Part shown: piece after piece, positions 23,934 to 34,550 of the stretch
Position numbering within the stretch: the first letter of the stretch is position 1
How the letters are laid out: each line of letters starts with the position of its first letter
Source of the DNA: Nageia nagi
Lineage: Eukaryota; Pinophyta
Reading direction: 5' to 3'
NCBI GenBank assembly: GCA_050084985.1
Contig: JBITNC010000001.1
Coordinates: forward strand, 48,422,001 to 48,486,000
Length of the DNA stretch: 64,000 bases
The notes under the pieces: model-generated
What the model saw: only the letters and a program-made list of their open reading frames with translations
Databases searched by the model: none
Told to the model about the DNA's origin: nothing
Program-made: the position numbers and the translations under genes

Positions 23934-25229
23934 CTAACCAATATATGTAAATAATCATCTTTCAGTATAATTTGACACATAAAACACCAGTTTGAAATGT
24001 TGATGATATTAACAACAGGAGAATAAGTAAAAAAGAAATCTCATCCTTCCTGTGAGAGACTAAATTTGTAGTGTCAATAATTGGCTATGCCTTGAATATT
24101 GACAGGTACTGAATTCGAAACTACAAACATGAATAGTCTTTTGAATAAATTGGCACAGGACAAAATACAGTGAAGACCTAGGATGCGGAGCCATGGCATG
24201 CTTTTAGATACATGCTTGGACAGTAATAATATGCCAATAGCAAGTAGCAATTTCAATGTTATTTACATTTTTTTGTGTTTTAGCAGTTGAACCAGTTTAG
24301 ACAACCTGCAAGGTCTCCAAGGCTTTTCTGAATCTCTTGCACAGGTTTGGCTGATTCTAGTAACTGGGCCAAATAGAAATGGTGTCAACGTTATACTTCC
24401 AAATCCAAATTGATACATATGGCAGCTTAAGACTCACCTGAAATGTGCTTTCATCATAGCTGAACATGTAGATGAATTGCAGAGAATCATTCGTAAGTGT
24501 TCTTTATTAGATCTGTCAAAAGTAAAAATTGAATCATCACTGTGGTATAATAAATTATAAACTTGGAAATCAAAGTTTAGTGGGTGGTCTTAATGGTCTT
24601 GAATATAGGAGCAATACTGTTCATGTGTACACACCACACATTCATGGGCTCTAAGTTTGTGTGGTGATGTTCAATATCAGTGACTGCACTGCAGAGTAAT
24701 AGGCATTGAATTGCTATTTGAGTTTATGCTATGACTGAATATCGGTACAAATTGCCAATGAATTGTTGAACATGTGGACCATCCGACCAAGTATTGCTTT
24801 GGACTTTGAGGAGTATGAGGGCAAACATCTATTCATGCTCAAGAATACATAGCTTGTTTTGTCAAGTTTGTAGGGTGTTATTTAAATTTGAAGGATCTAA
24901 ATCTATATTTATATGTTCTTGTTCTCTGTTTTTACATCCTCTCTTTTTAAGATAGAAGAGAAAACATCGCATAAACAAAACAAGCTTGACGATTTTATTA
25001 TACAACTTAATTATATGAGAAACAATCATTGATATATATTTATTTCTAGACAAACTTTGATAGGTCTTACAAACCAAGGGGTTTAAAAGGACATTAAAAG
25101 ACTTTCTATCTATATCCTATGTTAAGAAATCTACATGCATTTCTAGAAATTGAAGATTTGGGACATAAAATATCCAAGTTGGAGTTAAAAGGGGCTTTAA
25201 AAATGCAAGTGATAGTCTAATAACCTGTT
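23934..25229. other. Intron sequence, no repeat recognised
   Basis: Nothing assignable was found between the end of unit A and the chromovirus remnant. The sequence has ordinary intron-like composition, without long frames. The left part of the chromovirus (gag, protease, RT palm) may be present in unrecognisable form. Confidence 0.4.
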
Positions 25230-25720
25230 TTAAAGATTGCTTCTAAATTAATAGGATTTCTATGCTTAGCTGTATATTATCAATACTTTATTTGAAATTA
25301 AGCCTATATTGTTGCACCCCTAACAGACCTATTAAAAAATGATTCTTCACTTTGTTCATTGAAACTGAACAAAGTTTTAGAAACTAAAGAAGTATTAACA
25401 TGAACACCTATTTTAACAATGCCAATTTTTTCCAAACCATTTGTAATTGAATGTGATACATCTGGCATAACAATCAGAGCAGTAATCATGTAAGAAGGTC
25501 ATCCATGACTATCATGCATGGCATTGGAAATTTAGGTATTGTTTGTTAGGAGTTATATTTAACAGTACAACTGATCACGCCAACCTATAGTATTTACCAC
25601 CAGAGAAAACCTTATCTGCATAACAACAAAATTGTTGAGAAGACACAAACTATCAACTACGAAATATATCACAAAAAGCAAAAGGATAATCAAGCAGCTG
25701 ATACCTAATCAAGATAGTAT
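25230..25720 (+). pseudogene. Ty3/gypsy RT end and RNase H fragment
   Basis: Reading across stops and shifts, the + strand gives the RT connection: a YYQ.F...A.IVAPLTDLLK block, TPIL.MP.FSKPFVIECDTSG and then an AVIM. The RNase H hallmarks follow: HWKFRYCLLG, TTDHANL.YL, TLSA..QN and QKAKG. This is the order of plant Ty3/gypsy pol. The RNase H removes the RNA of the RNA/DNA hybrid. The copy is decayed, with many stops. It continues after unit C with integrase. Confidence 0.75.
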
Positions 25721-26423
25721 GCATATGCCACAATTTTCTATTAATGTTCTTGACTGGATAAGTGAGGTTTAGGGTGATAATGTAAAAAGCAAAGAATGTT
25801 GTAATATTAACAAATAAAATATATATCAACGTTGATTAAACAAGAACCATCCATGCTTCTTGCTTGCAAGGGATGGTCTGCTATCTTAAGTGTGCCCCCG
25901 AGGGATGGCATTGAGGACTTCCCTTGTCATCCTCGATTCAAAGGGTGAAATCCCAGGATTTCCTTGGACTTATTCAGGCCGTTTTCTGTATTTGCTTGAA
26001 AGGGGGATGTTTTGTGGATGGCTTGGGGATGCCCAGCTGACCTAGTTCCATGAGGCTCAATGGCAAAGAAAAAGCTTATGTTTTGCATTGGACATAGTTT
26101 TGGTTGAGATATGATTACATGATTCAGATTTAGGATTGATAATCGTATGCAAATTTTCTGATTCCACGTTTACAGTTTTTATTATGTATTTATGCTTGAA
26201 TTTATGGAAAACTCTACATTTATTTTTCATGTTTTTTTTTAATATCCTCGTGATGTCCCTAAAAATGGCCAGTTGTGCCCTGTCATCCTAATTACCTATC
26301 ACAGCGTTCCTGTCCCTCATACTCTGTCTTAACATTGGAAAAATGATATTTTGTCAATTAAAGATTGAATCTATTTGCTTGCAGAACCAAAATTTATACA
26401 AAAGGTTTTGAGCGATAGCCATG
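25721..26423. other. Intronic remnant between RNase H and unit C
   Basis: No clear protein. A GC-richer stretch at about 25850-26060 (GAGGGATGGCATTGAGG and GGGATGGTCTGC words) differs in composition from its surroundings and may be a separate small insertion. The last bases before 26424 (CGATAGCCATG) belong to the chromovirus target of unit C. Confidence 0.35.
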
Positions 26424-26609
26424 TGTTGTGCTCAAACAGAACACACACCAAAATCTGCCATTTTGAGGACCCAACAATTTTGCTAAAGTCATGACCCCTC
26501 CAGACCATGCGCCCCCTTTTAGGGAATCAAAATGACGGATACAAGTGACAAATGAGGAAAGTGACTAAGTAGAGGCATGAAAGTCCCTCCTCTACACTAC
26601 TCAAGTTTG

Positions 26610-27720
26610 ACTCAAGAAAACATTCATGTCCCCTCCAAGACTTGTGCCAGCCTTCCAGGGACCTCAAAAGGCAAAGATATACAATCAGGAAGCAAAATTG
26701 CCTAAGTACCAAACACGACAACACTTCCAAAGCCCAAGCGTAAATCTCCTAGGAGACATGATTCTTTACCTCTCCAGACTTTGCACCAAGCTAGTTTCCT
26801 CCCAGACGCAAATTTTGATGAAGACAAGGGTTGGTGACCCCCTCCAAACTTGTGCCAGCCTAGAAGAGCCTTCTGTGTTGGCACAAGGTTGCCGAAAGAT
26901 AGAAAAATCATAAATTAAAAGCATATCCATTCTTGGTGCAAATCCAGACCCAAACAAGAGTTTTGACCTCTCAAAGATGTGCATCAGGCCTAGTTGTCTC
27001 TCTTTGGCGCAAATCTTGACCAAGACAAGGTTGTTATTCCCAAAGGACTTCCGCCAAGTCAATTCTCCCTTTAGGCACAAGTCTAGACTAAGACAAACAC
27101 CTTGACTCTTGGAAGACTTGACCTAGACACCTATATCCCTCTGCCTTGGTGCAAATCTCAAGTAGGACAACCATCATGACTCTCCTCAAACCTACGCCAA
27201 GCATTCCTCCTCTTGTTGAGCGCAAGTTCATGCCAAGTCAAACCTCTTAACCTTCATGACACATTTGTAGGCTCGTTGGAACATAAAAAATGACAAGTTA
27301 AAACAATCCCCTCCCTTGCTGCAAATCTCACTTGAGACATTGTCCCTAACCCCAGGGAGACTTGTGTTGGGCTTGTCTTTCTCCTTTTTTGACACAAATG
27401 CAAACTGAGACACCCATTTTGACTTCTCCAAACCTTGCGCAAGGCCCACACTTCTCCCTCTTGGTGCATGTCTTCATTAGGACAAAAGTTGTGACCTTAC
27501 AGACATTTGTGCTAAGCTTTCAGGTGCATGTCTCAACCAAGACAAACCCCTTGACCTCCTGGAAACCTGCGCTAGCCATGAATTCCCACCTTGAGCGCAT
27601 ATCCTGGTATAGACAAGCATTATGACCCCCTCAAGATTTGTGCCAAGCCTTCTTGGGTACAAGCTCAAGGCAATACAACTTCTTTGACCCTCTAAACACA
27701 TGCGCCTACCTCCTAAAACT
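26610..27720 (+). repeat. Degenerate ~70-bp array of unit C
   Basis: About 14 diverged units carry GGnGCAnnTCTnnACnAAGACA, then TTGACC, then CtCcAAACnTGcGCCAAGCC. Clear starts are near 27006, 27074, 27148, 27219, 27461, 27521 and 27592, so the spacing is 60-75 bases with some longer gaps. It is the same unit as in B, in the orientation expected if B lies on the minus strand. No unit is an exact copy of another. Confidence 0.7.
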
Positions 27721-27815
27721 AGCCGACCTCAAATTTCGTATTAAACTTGCCTAGAAAGCCACATCCATCCATTAAAGCACATATCCCTAGGCCCCATTCG
27801 ACTTACCCTAGAAAA

Positions 27816-27825
27816 TATTTATAAG
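27816..27825 (+). promoter_or_regulatory. First TATA box of unit C, ahead of the ORF
   Basis: ATATTTATAAGAGGGGAG lies directly after the array and about 90 bases before the reading frame. It resembles the TATAAATAAGAGG of unit A. It is assigned by position and sequence only. Confidence 0.5.
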
Positions 27826-27911
27826 AGGGGAGTTTTTCATTCCCACATCATAAATTTACTCCCTCTTTCAGATTTGCTAAGGCGTTGTGGGTACTATTTC
27901 AGATTAGGGAT

Positions 27912-28326
27912 CCAAATGACGAAGACAAACTCCGAGATGAAAGGGAGAAGATTGAGCTAGAATAGGTGGGGAGTAACGAAGGAACTTCATCAAACAAGTT
28001 CAATATTGACCTCGCAACTCTAATGAGAGCATCACATGAAGACCCTAGCTAGAGGGTGAAAAATGAGTCCACAGAAACTCACTATGTGAGGAAATTCATC
28101 TTCAAAGTCAACAATACACTGTCAATCACCAAGGTCCTCTTGAACAAAGACCTAGAGAAATCTCAAGACTTGGAGGCTCCTACCTAGAAGATGGAGATTG
28201 GTGAGATCAAGACCATTGGAGCAAAAGAGATGGAGGAGAGCTAGAAGAAGTAGAGTCCTGAAGAAGATAACACACTCCCAAGGCCATACCATCCTCAAGA
28301 CAGGGTGACCACTCAAGAACAATGAC
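27912..28326 (+). pseudogene. Short broken reading frame in unit C
   Basis: One frame runs for about 130 codons with only a handful of stops before the final TGA. It starts PNDEDKLRDEREKIELE and includes NKFNIDLATLM and YVRKFIFKVNN, and the C-terminal part is charged. Every internal stop is TAG, and one CAG-to-TAG change would explain each. I do not recognise the protein. It does not obviously match the frame in unit B, though it occupies the same place between the two TATA boxes. It may be a truncated version or a different passenger. Confidence 0.4.
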
Positions 28327-28659
28327 ATCCTTGACATGCGAATGGTAAAGATTCCAAGTCATGTGTTGCAGAGGTGAAAGGGGTAGATGAACTCATGGGC
28401 AACAGTTAATGGAAGGCGTTTCATTTGGGGTGAATTATTTTCAATTTTATTTTATTTTGCATAATTACATTTTAATTTGGATTTCAAAACATTATTCATT
28501 TTGGATTAGCCTTGTGATGGATGAGGATTTGCCCCCACAAGTGTTGGATTTGATCTTGTATCGCCATGTGACATGTTTTTATTGGACCATTGTTAGTTAG
28601 GGTTAATTTAGATGAATTTCATTTGAATTTGCATTAGGGTTAGGGTTTTCTTCCAAAAA

Positions 28660-28669
28660 CTATATATAG
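28660..28669 (+). promoter_or_regulatory. Second TATA box of unit C
   Basis: CTATATATAGCCCTAGAGGG, followed by CTCATTTTGAGG, lies in the conserved core about 0.86 kb before the terminus. Unit B has the same core on the minus strand. In an LTR reading this is the R start. Confidence 0.55.
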
Positions 28670-29525
28670 CCCTAGAGGGCTCATTTTGAGGAGGATGATC
28701 ATTTTACTCGAGGAGTTATTTTGAATTTGCTAATATTTTTAACACTCTCTTGTATGTGAATGTTGAGCATAATCTAATACATCAAGACTTGCTTCACTTA
28801 ATGGGATTGTGGACTTGAGTAATTCTAATTAGTGTTTACTTGTGGTTGTTATACGACTTGTGTGCATTTCCGCAATTGTATTCTTGTTAGAAAGTTGAAT
28901 GAGTATCTTATCAAGTTATGTGATTACCACTTGATAAACATTGTCTACTCTTTTGCATGTAAATGGATATATGTTAGTGAAGTTCTCTCTATGTCATTTG
29001 GTTTGGTGGACTGCTCATGTTGTTGCACTTAGTAACATTGCTATAGGCTCCATCTTGCTTACAACTTGGACTTAGTCATTTGTGGAAAAGATCGGATATG
29101 TGAGTAGGCACATCTAATAAACCCAGAGTGAAGGTGATCTAACCCATGATGCATTGTTGAACTCCTCTCGAATGAACTCACCTCATATGCCATCATCCCC
29201 ACTTTTTCATTTTCTTTTACCTTTACTTTGTTATTTTTCCCTTTTTTTTTTTACCATAAAAGTCTATCCTTCCAGTCGGTGCAAGACAACTCCAATGCCC
29301 ATAGTAAAACGTGGTTAACAGTTGTTGTCTCTCCTTCCACTGAGCATTTCAAGTATAGCTACTGTCATAGTCGCATAAGATATCTTATGATGCTAGAAAC
29401 CTTAGTGTAATCAGTCCTTACAAATGAAGGTTAGCAATGCGACCTCACTCATATGTTGGGTGCCCTTTCCCAGTTATCATCTAGGTGGTCTTTGTAAGTG
29501 GAAAGAAAAACATCCCAACACCATG

Positions 29526-30330
29526 ATTCCCCTCATGCAAGCCATATTGGATGTCTTAAAACTTACTATAATATCCAAGAGGATGTTCCCTATACAGGTT
29601 TGTTACAACCTTTGCATATTCCTCAACAAAAATGGGAGAAAATTCGCTTGGAGTTCACTTAAGGGTTACTAGTATCTGCAGGTCAATAGTATTTTTTGTT
29701 GTTGTGCATAGACTCATTAAATATACTCATTTAATAAGCATGAAACAAACCTGGTCAATATCAGAGGTTGCTGGAGCTTTCGTTTAGAATGCATATGAAA
29801 TTTATGGTTCCCCAACAAAATTATTGTTGGTTATAGATATCCTCTTTTCAGAACTTGGCAATCAAGCCACTGGTAAGGAGTTCTTCTCATCCTCAAACTG
29901 GTGGGCAAACTGATATTTTCATTTAATGTATAGAAGGCTATTTGAAATGTTTTTCTTTAGAAAAAGCAACACCAAGGTGCTAAAATTGTTGCATTTGGCT
30001 GAATGGCGTTACAATACTACTTATCATATATGGGCCAAAATGACTCCAGCTATAGTTTTATATGTAGAATCCTCCATGACTCCAAGACTTATTTTTTTGT
30101 TAAAGTCAAGGTTTCTGTAGTATGAAATTTCTTAGAGGATTCTCAAGAAATCATTCTAACTTTGAAGAATAGCCTTCAATTTGTTTGTAACTGAAGAATG
30201 CAGCAAATGATTAACATTGTTTTGAGAGGGAAATCCAAGATAATTGGGTCTACATGTGTACAACCTTAAAAATAAATGTCTTTAAAACAAAGTGGTAAAA
30301 TCTCATATTATCTCTTAAATGTTATGGCAA
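29526..30330 (+). pseudogene. Ty3/gypsy integrase fragment
   Basis: The + strand, read across stops, shows an H2C2-like remnant (HASHIGCLKTYYNI). Then come LLQPLHIPQQKWEKISLEF and SLNIL, and the typical SSHPQTGGQTD followed by LAEWRYNTTYH....MTPAIVLY. This is plant Ty3/gypsy integrase from the zinc region to the end of the core. It is the continuation of the RT/RNase H piece at 25.2-25.7 kb, separated by unit C. Integrase joins element cDNA to host DNA. This copy has many stops and is dead. Confidence 0.8.
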
Positions 30331-30449
30331 AGGAAGGTCAGTATTGCATGTATGACGATTCTAACCTGTCATGTTTAAGAAATTAGTTGGGAACACACAC
30401 CAATTCAAATGGAGCTTCGAATTTCAATGGTGAAGGTTGACTTATCCTT

Positions 30450-30565
30450 GAGCCTGAAGGTATTCTTGAAATACAAATAGAATCCCTGTTTTCACATGAA
30501 ATTACAAAATAGCTTCTCAGATGGAAAGGTTTGCCTAAAGTGAAAGCTTCATGAAATTGAAATTT
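30450..30565 (+). pseudogene. Chromodomain-like tail of the gypsy integrase
   Basis: The frame LEPEGILEIQIESLFSHEIT, one stop, then LLRWKGLPKVKAS matches the chromodomain at the integrase C-terminus of plant chromoviruses: P-x-I-L-E start and the ...V/L-x-WKGLP-x-x-A-S/T-W core. The expected tryptophan after AS has become TGA. In active elements this module binds modified histones and guides integration. Confidence 0.65.
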
Positions 30566-31450
30566 GATATTAATGTCCATGAGTGACCAAAACAATGATC
30601 AATGAGATTATAGAAAAATACGTGTAATTAGAGCAAAGAAGTGCCTAATGTGACTTCAATGTGTAAGACAAGTAGATAGGGAAAAAAGTAGCAGGGGGTT
30701 TTCATTATCCAGTAGGTTTCATTGAAGCCATGAAGACTGCAGATGGAGAGTTAGGGGGCTTCCCCAGCATTCGAGGTCGGAAAGAAGCTCATGATGTTGC
30801 AAGCAAAGGGAGTAACCCTAGTGGGTTTAGTAGTAATGTGCCAACAAGTAGTTCTTCCAGAGACTTCAGGGATTATATTTACTTTAGCTCGTAGCTTCCT
30901 ATGGTTGAAAAAAAGATGTGATAAGTTTGGAACTCATGTGCTTTGGGATTTATCAGTGATTACTTTCTGTCTGAAGCGGATGGCTTCTCTGATATAAATG
31001 CGATGCCTTTCTAATTTTCGTAGTTCATCCATAATTTCAAAGTATGGGCACCTCTGGTAGGCAGTGATATCGATCACAAATTTCATAGTAGATTGTTGAT
31101 CCTTCGCTTTCTATGCGTTCGAGTCTTCCAGATAAATAAGTGTTTTGGGATAGGAAGATTTTGTTATGATTCTAAGATCTAACTAATCCTAATTATAGGT
31201 GCTAGTTACATTTATCTCTCTTACAATACCCCTTCGTACATATTTATGCTAGGTGATTTGCCCTCATAATGATCTCAAATTCTCAATATATTCTATTTTA
31301 TTCATATACTAAATACATGTACATTCTTTGGATCTTCCGACCTACTTCATTCGCAATTGTTTTATGTATTGTACTTACACGCTGTTCTTTGGCATAAATT
31401 CAAGATCAATTACTAACAAATTGTGTGCATGTCATGGTTTTCGATTACAG
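30566..31450. other. End of last intron, no feature recognised
   Basis: Possibly part of the chromovirus 3' LTR, but no second copy is present to confirm it. The last 60 bases lead into the T-rich tract and acceptor of exon D. Confidence 0.4.
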
Positions 31451-31585
31451 GAATTTCTTGGAGCTTCACTTCTGTTTGCTGGCTTTGGAGTAATTTCACT
31501 CGTAGCACTATTGTTTGTCATTTTCTACGTTCCTGAGACAAAAGGATTGACCTTGGAAGAAATAGAATCAAACATCTTGAAATGA
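31451..31585 (+). CDS. Sugar transporter last exon D
   Basis: Forty-four codons and a TGA stop. It begins EFLGASLLFAGFGVISLVAL and ends PETKGLTLEEIESNILK. This is helix 12 and the PETKG motif that closes MFS sugar transporters. The EFLGA start and the EIESnILK end fit the At5g59250 type. The acceptor is TTACAG. The frame continues exactly from exon C although 18 kb of repeats lie between, and there is no stop or missing residue. With exons A-C it gives 150 residues of intact C-terminal protein, so the gene is probably functional. Confidence 0.93.
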   Translation, partial: EFLGASLLFAGFGVISLVALLFVIFYVPETKGLTLEEIESNILK

Positions 31586-32110
31586 ACGTGTGGAGACCAA
31601 TTAGGTTCATAGGATTATGACAGCGCAGATTATTGTCTCTGCATAAGAGCAATTTAAGATAGACATTGGATTGACTCTGGTTGATGGGTGGTGCATGGTT
31701 TCTATGATGAAAATTCTATTTTCTACGAATTCTAACTTTCCCACGGGCCACAGTTACAAACAATCTGCAAGTTATATTTCTGTGATGTTTTTTAACTCGT
31801 AGTATGTGGTCTTATGTTTCAATCTTACCAGTTGTGGCAATGGAAAATGTAATTATGTCCTACCTGCTAATCAAGCTGTTTTTACATGAAAATTATGTTT
31901 AACAGCCTCAAATGATTAGGACAACCGTATTTCAAAGCACATGATTTGCCTATTGTAAAAACTAAGAAATACATTTAAGTTGCTCTATTGTGCCCTTTGC
32001 TGTAAATATTTTATTTTAGTTGAAGTTCTGTAAGCAGAAATGTTTAAAAGCTTAAAATGTTCGCTACAAATCCTCCAAACCATATGATTTTTCTCTATTA
32101 AGTGAAACCG
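31586..32110 (+). other. Probable 3' UTR and downstream flank of the transporter
   Basis: The sequence after the stop has no frame. It is AT-rich, with no perfect AATAAA in the first 500 bases. Near variants and T-rich stretches occur at about 31840-32020, so the poly(A) site cannot be placed. Confidence 0.45.
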
Positions 32111-33219
32111 AAATGTTGCTTCATTTTGGCCTTTTTACAAACTATTGACTAATTTAACCCATTTATAAATGGTAGAATTTCTTTCTTTGTGAGAACATAA
32201 ATCTCTTTCAGAAAATATTGTATTAGGCCAGAAATTATATAAATAGATAAACTAATCATTTTTCATGTATACTTTTCTTGTAAGCAAATTTTCACATTAA
32301 AAAATCAATACAATTTCTTGTTTATTCATTCTAGTTAAGGTTTTTTTTTTGTATTTATATTTGTTTTATGATTTAAAATTAGAAGTGAGGATTTAATCAA
32401 TGTAAATCAATTTTTTTATTTATAAATTAATTTTAAATGAATTTTAAGTTTGTGACTCAAGGACTTGCCATTTAAGTCTTAGTTCATAACTGTATATTTC
32501 AAGTATTAAGAAAACAATATAATATAAGCCTCATGCAAATTGATTAAATGTTTTAAAAATGGTTGAATGTCAAACACACGTATTAAAAGTATCTATAGTT
32601 GAACACAACAGAGAAAATCAACAGGGGATGCAAGTTGCAAAAAGTTCCTTATATTGACAAAGAGGAAGTCATTATTTACAGAGATTTAAGATACAACTAA
32701 ACTTTTGTCAAAGGGTATTTTGTAAAGATTTCTAATTCTAATAGCCTGTAAGTGTTGCATATGCAACATGCACTCAAAATTTTGAACTTTAATCTCTTCA
32801 AAGTAATCATTCTAACTTATTCCTCCACCCACCCTTGCAAACTAGTTTTTAAATTTTAATTTTCATCAACAATTAAGTTTTATGCCGTCAATGTTAATGT
32901 GGATTGTAGTTTAAAATAGTATTGCGTTTGAACAAGGAGAAGGCATATTGATATCAAAAACTCAAATGAAAATGTATTAAATATCAAAATTGAATTTAAA
33001 TTATATAATTAGATTAAAAAAATCAATAGAATTATTTGTATTTGATAGTAAAATTTTACAAATTTTACATAGGAATAATATAATATAAATCTTTTAACAT
33101 CTTTTTAAATCTAAAGTTTGTTCAAAGATAAATATAAATTAATTATTCATTTAAATTATTTTTTTAATAAAAGAGAATTATTTTTATAAAGATGGTCGAT
33201 ACAAAAAAGGGCGGGTAGG
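32111..33219. other. Very AT-rich intergenic sequence
   Basis: Homopolymer runs and TA-rich stretches throughout. No gene, repeat protein or tandem structure was seen. Confidence 0.5.
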
Positions 33220-34550
33220 ATTAACATACCCTCAAAAGCACATTAACCAAAAAGATCAGATAAAAGTCATAATTGAAAAACCCAAAAATCATGATTGGCC
33301 AAAAGATAGGTGCAATAACTAACTAGTCATCATTCGACATTATTGAAGCTTAGGGGATTGAGTTGGAAATTTTCCTCTCCACAAACATAGTGCCAACTAC
33401 TAGAGAAGACGTTGGGACATTCCATCCCTCATCATTAGAACCATTAATATCACCTCCTCGAGGATTGTCCTAAGCGCTTATGGGAGCAATGACGATATCA
33501 CCCTATCCAGTTGCATATTCAGAAGTTGCAGGTCAAACATCCCAATCGGAGGTATAACATGAAGGTCTCCCTCCATAAGCATTGGAATGCTTTTAACTAG
33601 GGGGATGTTGCGATCACTGCCTTTCCTCAAGTAGATTAAAAGGTCGAGAGTGTGAGTTGCATTGAGAATGAAAATATGACCTGGAATGTCCCCTTGCTGG
33701 CAGATTGGGAGGGACCTTGCTCACAATGCAAGGAGCATTCCCCAATGGTCCATTAAATTCCTAGATGTATATCCATATTAACCTTCTCCACTTGCAGAAT
33801 TCATCAATAAGAGAAAAAGAAACATAAGCATCTTGTTGGGTGAGCAACACTTTGTTGTGAGTTTTCCAGAGGTGAAAGAGAGTACTAATTCTAAAAATAT
33901 CCAAACAACATTAAGGTGATCTAAAGAATCTATGGGATCACCTAGAATAACACAAGACAAGGAGGAGTTGAGGATGAAAGGTCTGAAAAATAAAAAAAGC
34001 CATTTCCATGCAAGCTTGGCCTATCTACTATTCCAAAAAGGATGCAAAAAATCTTCAAGATCACCACAAAAATCACAATTAGGATTTTCTACACCAAGTT
34101 ATTTCAGGCATTGCCCTAGTGGTAAACTTTGATGAATTAAACTCCATACAAAGAATGCTTGTTTAGGTTCAATATAAGGGTCCAAGCCATATTAAATTCG
34201 GACTCCACCTACAAGAAGAGGAGATTAAATCCCATTTTTCATTGAGAGAGCTAGCCATCAAAATATGAGGGGAGATCTCACTATAACCAAGATAAGCCTT
34301 ATCTTGTAACAGGGACACATTTTTAGGCCAAAACCAATAAACCTACCTAGACCTCGAAATATGCTTAGACAATTTGCACCAAATGGAAAAGGGAATTTGG
34401 TTAATAACCACATCATAAGTAGCTTTATCTTCAGGTTTCAATTCATAAAACTACTTAAAAGAATCCCATGGGATCCAATCCTAGTATGATTAGAGTAGAA
34501 GTTTGAAATTCAAGTAATTCCTTTTTTGAAAAAATGTTTATCTCTTCCAA
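33220..34550 (-). pseudogene. LINE 3' portion (zinc-binding RT tail), minus strand
   Basis: The minus strand read across stops gives a LINE polymerase tail: DKATYDVV.NQIPFSIWCKL, then a CDFCGDLEDFLHPFW pattern. This is the CxxCG...E...HxFxxC-like zinc-binding region found after plant L1-type RTs. It continues, out of order only because of an insertion, the minus-strand LINE at 39785-43200. The element is full of stops. Confidence 0.6.

Larger units (their letters stand above)
26424..29520 (+). mobile_element. Unit C: ORF-bearing unit with exact 5-bp target duplication
   Basis: It starts TGTTGTGCTCAAACAGAACA, has the box CATTTTGAGGACCC, and ends GAAAGAAAAACATCCCAACA. CCATG flanks both sides (26419-26423 and 29521-29525). 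Interior order: ~70-bp array (26610-27720), TATA (27816-27825), short broken reading frame (27912-28326), then the conserved core with second TATA (28660-28669) and the terminal 0.85 kb. It shares the array unit and the second-TATA core with unit B and both termini with unit A. It splits the chromovirus between RNase H and integrase. No gag, pol or second terminal repeat was seen. Confidence 0.82.
13467..31450 (+). other. 17,984-bp last intron of the sugar transporter
   Basis: Donor GTAAGG follows the arginine codon of exon C, and acceptor TTACAG precedes the glutamate codon of exon D. The joined protein matches the family without gap. The intron holds unit A (13835-23928) with unit B nested in it, then a chromovirus pol remnant (25.2-30.6 kb) interrupted by unit C. 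After subtracting these, only a few kilobases of non-repeat sequence remain. Such intron growth by repeat insertion is well known in conifers and other large plant genomes. Confidence 0.85.

Noticed and set aside
26610-27720. Array considered as a CRISPR or a satellite
   Set aside because: Units are diverged and contiguous, without constant repeats and unique spacers, and the context is a plant LTR-type element.
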